A DNA stretch of 64,000 nucleotides from assembly GCF_002262875.1 (NCBI RefSeq), contig NZ_NKYE01000009.1, positions 62,001 through 126,000 of the forward strand, given 5' to 3'. Both the position numbers and the translations under genes were made by a program. Position 1 is the stretch's first letter. Each line of letters begins with the position of its first letter. This document shows positions 63,001-64,000 of the stretch, piece after piece. This DNA comes from Amycolatopsis antarctica. Lineage in GTDB: Bacteria; Actinomycetota; Actinomycetes; Mycobacteriales; Pseudonocardiaceae. Below the pieces are notes generated by a model, which had not been told where the DNA came from, searched no databases, and was given only the letters and a program-made list of their open reading frames with translations.

Positions 63001-64000
63001 TAAGCGAGGTACCCGGCTGGTGGCGCCGGGAGCGCGTCGAGGCGGGCAAGCCCGTCCGGCTCCGCCCGCAGTCGGTACTGGTCATGCTGGCACATCCAGC
63101 GGTCGCGCTGTACCGGCTAGTGGACTTGGTGGTGCGCGAGCCGGGGTCGACGAGGTCACAGCTCCGACCGCAGGCGTCGCACCGGCTCGCGACAGCGCTC
63201 GACGTACACCTGCGCGCCGGACGACTGCCCGCGCTGCTGTCGGAAGAGGGCTACCGGATTACCTTCACACGAGGAGAACTACGGGCGCTGACCGTGCGCC
63301 TGGATCTGTCCCATCGGGTCGTTGAGGCGGTGCAGCCAGGGGGAATCCAGCGAACGGGCACCACGTCGGTGTCGGCTACGAACACCTCGAACGTGGAGTA
63401 CGGCCTGATGGCGGGCACGGCGTTGGCGGCGGTTCCCCCAGGTGCCCCCGGTTCCAGAGTTCCCGGGATCGACCTGGTGTCCACGCTGTTGCCGATCGCG
63501 AACTCGTCCAAAGCCATGACCAACGAGGTCTTGGGCAAACCACACGCCAGCGGCAAGGACGCTGCCGAAGAAGTGCACTACCGGGTTCGTTCCGTTCCTC
63601 GCTGGGTGGTCGTGCCCGAGTTCCGCGGAAACCGACGAGGTCACCCCGTGACGTCTGAACCCGACGACCCGATGTGGCTGTTCGCGGACAGCTCGGCCCT
63701 CGCCGACCTTGGCATCCCCGTGCCGGTGACCTCGGCGTCGCAGGAAGCGGCTGGCCAGGCGGATGGTGCGGGCCTGCCCGCTCGGGCCGGTGAACTGCTG
63801 TCGATCCCGGACGGGCCGCGCTACCTCCCGATCGACGGACTGCTTCGCGACGTCGAGCGGCGCCTGGGACCACGCGCGCTGACCCTGCTCCCAGCGGCCA
63901 GTCCGGACGACCGCTCCGGAAATCGCGCAGCGCTGCGCGCACTGCTCAGCGGCGGACTCGACGCGGCAAGGGCCGCCCGCCTGCAGGAGGCCCCGGAGCG
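38220..64000 (+). CDS. Giant T7SS-linked 'lonely Cys'-type protein, 3' end outside window
   Basis: One uninterrupted frame runs from GTG 38217/38220 (after an in-frame TGA at 38214) to the window edge: 8,593 codons and still open, over 900 kDa. I checked the same frame at 40.9, 45.0, 50.0, 55.0, 60.0 and 63.9 kb. Layout: residues 1-275, CpnT/WXG100-like helical domain (WGWAQPFFLMTMGQRLPEGS); 280-725, low-complexity Thr/Ala/Pro linker; 726-2056, diverged repeat R0 and a zincin-like motif HEIAGHFGGLDD (1931); 2057-6790, four large tandem repeats; 6791-7000, truncated repeat; 7000 onward, beta-rich regions. It is preceded by T7SS-associated, YbaB and WXG100-like genes, so export by type VII secretion is likely. 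A toxin domain may lie beyond the edge. Which GTG is used is uncertain; ATG 38283 is another option. Confidence 0.9.
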   Translation, partial: MSGPVDGGGGSEWGWAQPFFLMTMGQRLPEGSVGELRRRGVVWGELVGGLGGLVGVADVTDGVLGEALVGDVGDEVRGFVRRLGEVGPGLVGAVGGLGRLLGEVAVELEHGLWALLVELMLLAVEVARAVSMAVATLGASLVGLGARVAAARVSMMAVLRRMALVGMGEVVEEVVLDVGVQVAQLLSGGRSGMSGQSVGMSALGGGLGGGVAGGLRDVVGRVVGRGLSGRSGEVVSSAVTEAGAEVVAGGVLGGGDVGWGAVSGVTTGAVGGVAGWGDLRDITVPDVDLPDTTSTNDAEGATTATGTTGIADTIAGSATAAALPAGRTSGDGAASPATTQHATARTLGAAQHTGASQDSETSQEPRAPHEAAGVQETGSPIRQTPSAEATHRQAATIPDTAFTTSEVTNSSVTSDTVSERGFEWSGSKASSEPTDASSMRTPVDEVPDETIGQAPERLSTAVSTAAPEDVADQRPEPQEDSAVRDGSHHRDVRGAVVQDVTDAPVVGAFAGTQPGQVGSTAPPPNTVAPAGAPQASTPQASTPQAAAPQEPGSSRNTALPGSVRTTRDRASVDSSTRVVTDFLSTEADAPDATTVGKHESPAVEDLVSTAAAIPNRATPGERADEREAISEPNWPSQQPDAARAGGDRTPIDLSGLSLESGEPARPVSVAHGFTALTDLRGRVIGAVRSTRGDNQFVVAAQRMLRNPPVSLAVRVRGPRGDRERHRPLQPDAFFLVLDEDTSMGARALADGLAAQANPPLRAFGSVVLMRAAAGIDAGPYGFARSFQRALALLHGVNLPVYAPTESLGPDGGTVLERGRWRRFDHGAETRAEQERLSSVSQPGLTWQTQRLEGPDGRRSGLLFYAEADSRTAGVVDIASGYRYGQTGEPGGLRSNALLVFVDVDEYGRFLVHTPAGSVVPQPGGAFADIVMEHDPDPERIWDAIVLVAPYAADIANSGVSEFAHVYHTVYGRTVDVVAPSGPVGLDVNAGRMELSDTEWTMVSATPAKADDRRLRVTPVHDAAGRQVGAYLHVHGDYAVYDAMVRSRASDEVQPWRTMPGYPPQAVVGYAEARLDSIAERRRAPWVNDLGTADPYTVAFRGDVVRLEVVDSNGTSIAQLTGGSLAGLLRERGMLFHADARKALALIAANSPRMGGDPEYAEAAQFQRALAGYGIDRPVYVATSYARISSTHNVRLLFTGPGVFRRMHAADADRARQARQGLTVARGFPDAASLRTTVRSLVAQLNPTDPNVFGSYLGEVGSVLGDSDVARRLPDMLRSGGTVVRLQAVPPDPLTDLDLVVEVVGVGAPRRAQADQSHKVSEHELWSPRGTQETVTLTEGAGGRIVQAHDVRFRVRIASVGEQDRPVQVREAEATVPMWLSHVERRADPGESPQLRSSTVVGTEVAGLSPLFGALSMALDLTDPTAIAAVSHWLAGMESGRRARDLLEGHPVSERFGPPEQASGTIRMAFAPNVNPEQGGAVTAATATRTSHTMTGHDGAHAVGWVGPVALARHSQRFTAIFHVTPVGSEQSQELRGAVEGVAWQAVRRRSSPPAPTTVIASDLDALRTEAAWVRAHHVGVVSSVGVAERELRRIVVSARMTPVQAETVVRELADAMPRLVNADGVAVAVGNLRVIPTVIPAARPHQAPARDEFVAYTDVARATRRRFGAQRWTYDLTVDVLAPGGTARITVPDAVEIVAPRRHEVEPLIVAEGEPGWPSGSARPVDSPPRPPAESSGVDVRRADGERVLADESWRHSDRTVDDPAAAWARHPRPVDPARIDDVRDLMEPARHTAEAGGLRDDSEIQVTTDGARPRLRLRGWRSPVAFEVRRLEFPGQGDEPGTVVQDRTFRLYVHNPDRLDLTTFRDAAREGAARIWNNGYALPRGDQLNVHIAFTDDPDEATGTITATRPGTAVSQTRIPVDATPAQFAHEIAGHFGGLDDTYLVARPDAPVFQHSRGRVVRHLDGEVEVVGRGRVVDDRGIMGARAGHPSAAVTPANLWLLDKRGPSPQFIRPTVIDPDTGLPGEQPVNPNGGGSLRSAHAADLVEDGPEWPGDAVGTVLLDADGRLHGVHFYPPDSRAAHAARNHSVTSSESIYVFAGEHHLGFAVHGPDGMVGQDGARFAHTVMAALPSGAGGRPLALVVQRAGTGRDAVLPSPAEDFQRTLATFYADDRQVSALDDFDVWQSFSQRFPESGAAVSPLYARGRAAGAVYHGRGAVADRVAAMRLVQAAPSRLMTFADGDSGESEVTAAPWGPGDDAFFVFVQAERPARQGLVAPGAVVARHIDRVAGATIAERGSVVLWHDSPDGYQAVRSFAGDFQRELDRLTRRNRPVYAPSSGARLTVRHGTGGAAAVIDGGGIIRRFDHRAEDQALSAREAAFFADNASTGRRDWELRTRLGWFVGYRLQAPDHERDARLIRYVSSVSGLAVFADVDDHGRFLFDTPLGTAVYTGTELATFVVRQVRQRHALNIPQRIYLVASRSARLDHGGATQFATTLQGVFGWDVPVMAPTGVVPTDGNGSTGLSFDDGGWASVLPAETDPRRWFPVAMHNAAGRVVGVLLTAYRQAGSSDFLGEVGGGHWPPTRGPEVETTFGSSLRHDLSNHRFDRGKQARWVDSSGRPNTFFVDVHGTGGTHFTVPGSGRWTGQDLSRVLADQGWLGHLANFPSVTLLACGVGGLRADSAARTFAEAIRSMGLSRRVHAADTYVAMMPTVRIPFTSVKTATFAVGPSAPGSFRTFDPQGAEERATADLVRPSPVGTVDASPLRRELAAVLDDGRGWQARVPVSEVFSDAAVTASFDRILDYGGYVVLLGGANRVPRAQVQVAIVQMRAMGDGQTQAMVRFRVRWPDGTPSTSRVVDGEADLVVRFERPRSGAVRSVPVPGPAGWASARITGWAALPERLLSDRSDANDAALTRRVVRWVESLGAGEPATALVGGAERVTRLTGRHADITATVALTLGPNAWGVTLPGGEVHGGRTLGGEHDIVWRRADRHRRVVYGTATVHVRPTSQPDVQPRRITIDVVVAADAAVPPARSVREVSDAEAEWVRDAQMGVAVGAGHLDTVRQTAVDLLAEAGLSRPAVTAFEQEFAARRSRLRPLDSRSVELPVSWDGGEATVVIGATATPATAAYRGEFAEDRIVLTPRFGDPVELPAHRWAFDLYLRVRLETASAAPVDRIVSLTDVMFAAPRRDKARDAGLDPLARANPILIPRSEAAAVHSMSSTDEPDVEIDADAASLTAVSITSSAMELAEDLVATPVPIDGITGVLIRDDDGLLRGVHFHPPTSAEAEAARQAATGESTDPDEPILVFAGEDDVGFAVTGPDGTVRQTGARFAHVVIGALGVEGGGSRPVVLAVPRAAETRQGMPYSPAEEFQRTLTTFYADDRLVLATTAVTVSADDTESWRTFDVPMAAHAVAFSRLYANGRLAGAVYHGREGVADRLRAMRLVEAEPGRVMTHVGDGTGPVTEQAAPWGSGSAAFFVFVQTPLPARESRAASGAQLADLMHTAGFGEYDDTVDSVVLWRDSPDGYRQVDTFAGAFQRRLGDLGGRDLPVFAPSSGARLQVVDGVDGTSSVVVHGGGTVRRFDQVAEEQALLAREAALFPVDRPVGDPDWELFDAGGHLRAHRLWAPDAELDARLVRYAVGEPLALHVFADVDPHGRFLVVTPSGTAAYTGTELAMFVQDRLGSFVVDRVRLVASRSARPDQGGALEFASQLDAVLGWDVEVLAPTGVVRLPRSDADTVSVDDGEWEVMRPARSSSDERTDELFTVPLTTSAGRVVGVALTGRRDQVTRLALETTGAGRWPPNSRLERSSVIHGEAALSQRQARWVDALGRVDTFFVVVHGNASRVSGSANWTGDQFARVLANMGWLTQAARFSSMTLLACSTGALDTPGSVAVSFSTALHELGLDRRVHAPSTVFSMGPDFWGPEAPGVLRTFHPSALTTANRARVDLPALVEPMNAAPVRRELGELLSGIDGADSLRPDWLAAFSDEAMTAAFDQLLDVDGRLVRLGGQDGVPRAEVLATMRLLRDLGTGRYEATYQLTVRWPDLPPDATRIVEGEADVPVRLSWPTPAAPGGVPPDDDGWTSARIIGLTRLRGLLLNAESDQYQPALTQQVDNWIDGLRSTDSGRALVSGLSRQTTLAGQDLTDVIVRLRLSGDSELFAEQGAESVSGTAFDGRHQVVWQRPGRRRLYVDGTVELEMTSFLRDGPPQHESVPVRALFERAAPTRTWQVSGAEARAEAEWLRDVGLGIAESSVHVDDIWDAVVAASDEAGLPPEAIAEFEEGFTTASRSILRLPGVGPVAEFPLSRSGTEAAVVVWASLIPANEPHRGALAEDQVMVTPPSGQVMSLAAHRWAYDLHATVTVTTAVGARHERTVRASEVMVVGPRRADAGVAGLFLNDPRTVLRPVDGITGELVRDSDGRVRGVHFHRPDSRYAEDARSRALASWPGLDDPILVFADLSDGNFVVAGPAGPVRQDGAQFAHTVIGTLADDRGDRPFVLAVPGAAGLPAVWFQWTLTSFYADDRLVLATSSDTVSPANLESWHRMERRLPDGSDAVSPLFARGRISGVVYHGRDGVQDRLRAMRLVEAEPRRLLTLEGETGSPAADNPVPWGGADEAFFVFVQTDRPAAHGPMGPGAVLADRLGPVIPPTRDVVLWQDSSDGYRVPDSFTAQFQQALSESAERNVPVFAPSSGAQLGVHVGAGGPAMVVHDGGTVRRFDHAEERLAVAARMAAPPLAVEPDWALRTPDGRLVGLRLSGPHARSDAWRIHYAATGPVQPTLYVFADVDTHGRFLVRAPGGLFAYSGSELATVVHLAHRQETGDAAGESVRGIRLVASWSGRPDHGGAAEFAGKLDRDFGWDAEVFAPTGRVVLGESGVDVRGGRWEAVRPVLPRVGVDRIWLDAVPLHDRYGRVVGVNLSVDRDHVVVNSLSESRRGHATFEPDEGAVVRHWSKPRWVNRLGSDDTFFVAIHGRPLNFVVNSAAIHMTPEQLALLLHDHGWLRQAANHSSITLLASATGAVETPVSAAEVFARAVRRHGLDRPVFAPTTEFVVTDESWGVDGPGRFRTVDPSGYELARRAVLERPLVTATVDAAPLRQEIADLLARGATGASLAELRRQADALFSDHTMSGQAGYVHDRGGTPVQLGGGAVAPRAEVTVKVIALRSIGDDRYETTYQIDLRWPDQPRDAPRVLVGEADLVIRLESDWQSRTRQWQAPWAPHQWGRVWLHGAPSLHRTLLLGGALGDRDRNNPQLTDQVERSVQTTFTGDAARDLVNGQSRTIPIGGPQSGITAAVTAELDQDATQVRVDAEDIPLGRTVGAVYGVILRTREQRRQYVFGSVRVTLTDQATWGQQVPVIAVLEDAMVQTVGEPAVSTDVDELRSEAEWVRDASVGSWMSDEAYQAVRLLATTALVRAGHPDLTGGSFNEMFAAAWTMRGPRRIEPEFTLPLLDGRISVVVESRLVPAAMPYRGPVEQRQFLLTSTEGPSSDPFPAHRWAYDFDATVTVTSPTMLPGIESVALPDLLVAGPRRASVRRAGFDPLPDDGQEPQDGPRLHRRSTASGTPSATWHDRGPTDVPGTLAPSGLGESAPQVARRPIGGVTGELLFDSDGRLRGIHFHPQGSTRAAQARWLAVGGWPGVADDEILVFADEHEIGFAVHGPDGVIGQHGAEFAHTVQGALPADHRGTGYVLVTPDAATPRRQGSNSPAKAFQQVLTAFYADDRPVVATTAGTVSPDDRASWTVLAEPFADGDETFSPLFVRGQVRGAVFHGRAGVTDRLRALHLVEAAPGRVVTFDGDSAVPISDEPAPWGYGSDAFFVFLQTERPEARGPDGPGAVFARQLHRQVLGPYAALGTSVVLWHDTPDGYRLPESFAGLFQQTLDYDTLANLPVFAPSTGARLHVFDGAQGPAVVVHDGGIVRRYDHQAEEQVTAAREAALFPVRPAAVPNWQLRRPNGELVGFRLQRPDVVRDAARIRSARWLSSVSSVLFVFVDTDEHGRFLVQTPSGTAVYSGTELATFIHHQHEVASGTSAPAPVNMVHLVASRSARPDHGGAAEFAGVLGRALDWDVQVVAPTGVVSVVDSSLQIEHGRWEIVHPHLETVGFDHQSLNSLVLRDAAGRVVGVDLTGDRGMAAADTLRLLGSGTWPARNNLTRQASFAPGAIANVRNWSSPRWPLISGRPDTFVVSIHGAESTFGGNRNGVRWTGDHFAQLLDRHGWLRQAARYSSITLWACSSGSLLRPEGAAASFSTALRTFGLDRRVFATTTVMSTSVGMVGVDAPGTFRTFHPSASEATVRARWVRPPLGALVDATPLRRGLSELLGHVTTDSRRPGWLPAVRAQLDVDFADPVVTARFGEMLNHGGVLVRLGGENGTPRVEVTLAVILLRWTGPGLAEATYRMFVRWPDLPPDPHRVAEREVDVPVALSWPSRRVTYAAGTPTAATEWALAEISGGPQLHTALVEDGLDRHRPQVTGQLARWIDSLRTGAGARALTSGEALTARIGMPGHEATVAVTVSMSQEAVDITEHATQLPLGRTNGAGHDLLWRRGVHRRQYVPGRLRARLIPLDPEESGQRHDLPITAEFEGAVSRVLDEPSISGTDHRELRSEAEWVRDAHIGTPTRSSHGVALLQTALRALADAGYPPRVGAVLTAQFAAARSRLRFPRGEPVEFALREGDRELSVVVEAALTPAAMPYLGSVGGDELVVTPASGLASGRFTMHRWVYDFTASVTVTPAGLEPTVRTVTASDVVAVGPRRVSVQQAGLDPLAVIGLPAVPGEQGWFAGGSEPGEVHARPVRDAANRVVGVVFHRASDARLPELADLFVGGEDGPPGFVESHVPGGARRRAQRTVLTRTRVRRGVAPWSGARPFFVFAHGDENGPGLSVGLDGRALARRVVDDGVLPADVDVVPLVVCRAGGPDGVAGDFATALAQLRGQPVRVVAPTNAVRLSDDGTTVHSRDDGEWRTFDPANEHLLARVRDARPRMQFTPDAAPLRAAVLEVLGDTADSYRAQVESMLSNEDVRAAFGESVDGGHLVQLGTKVGDSEPEISVTVVGVADTGMLLADTGRAVDVDKHEQLREESAHYVAGNVPRTFSTTAETGKTGPSALPWSVRVPLPHGGLELRAGSLLNSRSPSFSFTRLGRRSDRLVESASVVDPKAYLVRYRVEVRWPDDDSRVSFAESNLTVGLTWADPGSPVTAAVTDPVTHAVDHAELTGIRALFDRTSARVGGFRVNDPEVRRFRTWLEGMPHDAARLFAGQSVRGRFDFHDHIGTSVVVRLADRASRTADVARVTAKTEHTDARTETYKDEHSVQRRQGLQMRGLGSVSPIAWPATIMVEPALGIAKTSGDLTRVTHDHTRDVTQRFDGELERQRFGIIYVLDVLARDETTLDLRYHSPATRTGGADRIDAEAVVWMRVPDTPEVADDEDAIEVLADEAMVDAEPAADQPAEPTPTAEEADQVRHRIAASFEMDAGQVDAIVGPVLQRLSRERRVRSRHLAQIAADMRLFVARNTRELATKADAVKFPLSAYHRGYPDIFLSATIWPAEQPYRGPVVGETTSLKTTVKYEHLVSRGRAVEWDADMTVSGRATLGAVRAYVNGAAGYSVKRDTDEGSVTTSSVDRSSSGQAHRWMYDMDVAVSIGGRWAEPTPVLDWHGEPSLRTSVEVRAPRLHGSERDYRPTADDGVWRSKTDDRAPRFARAGHLPVDYELVAFRPTPRLLTTITGMLDSARTHSVWNVVRRPWLGTKRRNFDEHVSRRWLGANDRARPEVDQHDASPAALEAWTEPTTRINRFDIAAVWRDTLKLRRPSTGGLAGWREPIARVDLLSYRGNPRILAVDDEHQFRSQASVRVAAKEREQRSAAYLVSQRNLAISTWGVARGTAGLEYSHKIKNATERSTTNTATQDGEQSRTTRGYLVSYDTETEVRAAARHDWWDALGFRHRGSSPQDLSAARKATLVADAERMWVPASEIHTVGELDADSMAMLTPEDAARVAKAGPASAYPAGESGPGPVAPAMVGHGVGHVQLHTAEAATATLEHISSAVEAHAQAYRSARSMQELVEDQLANAGVGQAFDRMLNGGLSLFVPQNVAIGKIEHRVQIIARLGQGRYLDRVPGFEMSTTRGSRHRARTTATHSNTGQVNLVASAMTPLGESSNTYASTGGRLAAHREATSARTRADDRRDGVRVATTADRVRFVHDLEITVEVSTYAARSRLGMMVSPLASGGDGKYLSGSSGPVSFTIADAARSVLAPAELEPVKPVSEVPGWWRRERVEAGKPVRLRPQSVLVMLAHPAVALYRLVDLVVREPGSTRSQLRPQASHRLATALDVHLRAGRLPALLSEEGYRITFTRGELRALTVRLDLSHRVVEAVQPGGIQRTGTTSVSATNTSNVEYGLMAGTALAAVPPGAPGSRVPGIDLVSTLLPIANSSKAMTNEVLGKPHASGKDAAEEVHYRVRSVPRWVVVPEFRGNRRGHPVTSEPDDPMWLFADSSALADLGIPVPVTSASQEAAGQADGAGLPARAGELLSIPDGPRYLPIDGLLRDVERRLGPRALTLLPAASPDDRSGNRAALRALLSGGLDAARAARLQEAPE
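39816..39860 (+). repeat. 15-nt tandem repeat in the linker of the giant ORF
   Basis: CCGCAGGCATCCACA occurs twice in tandem (39816-39845), followed by a partial third unit. It encodes PQAST-PQAST-PQAAA inside the low-complexity linker. Confidence 0.9.
43770..44220 (+). other. Zincin-like domain within the giant ORF
   Basis: The segment FRDAAREGAARIWNNGYALP ... FAHEIAGHFGGLDDTY ... GIMGARAG resembles the metallopeptidase-like domains of actinobacterial secreted giants, with a downstream Met-turn-like GIMG. The zinc motif at 44010-44045 is HExxxHxxGxxD, one residue longer than the standard HExxHxxGxxD. It may be inactive or differently folded. Confidence 0.6.
44388..48005 (+). repeat. Large tandem repeat R1 of the giant ORF (1,206 aa)
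   Basis: Begins AVGTVLLDADGRLHGVHFYPP and contains four related alpha/beta units. The fourth has FFVDVHG (His2630) and TLLACGVGG (Cys2674). A beta-rich spacer with HRWAFDLYLRV follows. Confidence 0.85.
48006..51458 (+). repeat. Large tandem repeat R2 of the giant ORF (1,151 aa)
   Basis: Begins GITGVLIRDDDGLLRGVHFHPP. Same order as R1. The fourth unit has FFVVVHG (His3844) and TLLACSTGA (Cys3885). The spacer ends in HRWAYDLHATVTV and VVGPRRADAG. Confidence 0.85.
51459..55028 (+). repeat. Large tandem repeat R3 of the giant ORF (1,190 aa), Cys lost
   Basis: Begins GITGELVRDSDGRVRGVHFHRP. The fourth unit keeps FFVAIHG (His4976) but reads TLLASATGA, with Ser5020 (TCC, 53277-53279) where the other copies have Cys. 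The spacer ends in HRWAYDFDATVTV. Confidence 0.85.
55029..58589 (+). repeat. Large tandem repeat R4 of the giant ORF (1,187 aa)
   Basis: Begins GVTGELLFDSDGRLRGIHFHPQ. The fourth unit has FVVSIHG (His6193) and TLWACSSGS (Cys6237). The spacer ends in HRWVYDFTASVTV and VGPRRVSVQQAGLDPL. Confidence 0.85.
58590..59220 (+). repeat. Truncated repeat R5 of the giant ORF
   Basis: Starts like the others (RDAANRVVGVVFHRASDARL) but jumps directly to a single unit with FFVFAHGDENG (His6876) and PLVVCRAGG (Cys6915). The first three units are missing. It leads into the C-terminal beta-rich part. Confidence 0.75.

Overview
The window is high-GC DNA with actinobacterial features: GTG and TTG starts, strong GC3 bias, Tat and lipoprotein signals, a SARP regulator, an ECF sigma factor with a SnoaL-like tail, a small two-domain laccase and WXG100/type VII secretion genes. 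A Pseudonocardiaceae-like actinomycete is a reasonable guess, but nothing here fixes the genus.

From 1 to 25.3 kb the DNA looks like ordinary chromosome. It carries a secreted M23 peptidase, a BTAD/NB-ARC/TPR regulator, and a three-gene secreted redox cluster (small laccase, ThuA-PQQ dehydrogenase-PKD-DUF1080 protein, cupredoxin with repeated Ig-like modules). Next come a TetR regulator with a perfect 15-bp palindrome in front of it and a heterodimeric ABC exporter, then a tightly packed sigma factor/cupin/alpha-beta hydrolase set. The stretch ends with a class A beta-lactamase, an unusual ATP-grasp plus putative Cys-His-Asn enzyme pair, a trypsin-like protease and an S9 peptidase.

From about 25.4 kb the character changes to a mosaic accessory region. 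It opens with a 23-nt sequence matching the 3' end of a tRNA (a possible attachment-site scar) abutting a decayed IS3-type element. A truncated DsbA/VKOR remnant follows. A minus-strand unit runs from 32.9 down to 27.3 kb and encodes a caspase-NTPase-TPR protein, a GT4 glycosyltransferase, a methyltransferase and an alpha-toroid protein. An alpha/beta hydrolase is divergent from the caspase gene. A dead IS256-type element separates this block from the last part.

From 35.7 kb to the right edge lies a type VII secretion-linked locus: a T7SS-associated protein, a LuxR-type regulator with a non-canonical receiver, a YbaB-like protein, a WXG100-like protein, and then one open frame with no stop from about 38.2 kb to the window end. 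It is at least 8,590 codons long. Its product has a CpnT/WXG100-like N-terminus, a low-complexity linker, a zincin-like motif, four tandem repeats of about 1,150-1,206 residues plus a truncated fifth, and a beta-rich C-terminal part cut by the window. Each repeat seems to be built from four related alpha/beta units, of which only the last keeps a His-Gly / Cys pair. This matches what I recall being named 'lonely Cys domain' giant proteins of actinobacteria. I regard this gene and its internal architecture as the most interesting content of the window.
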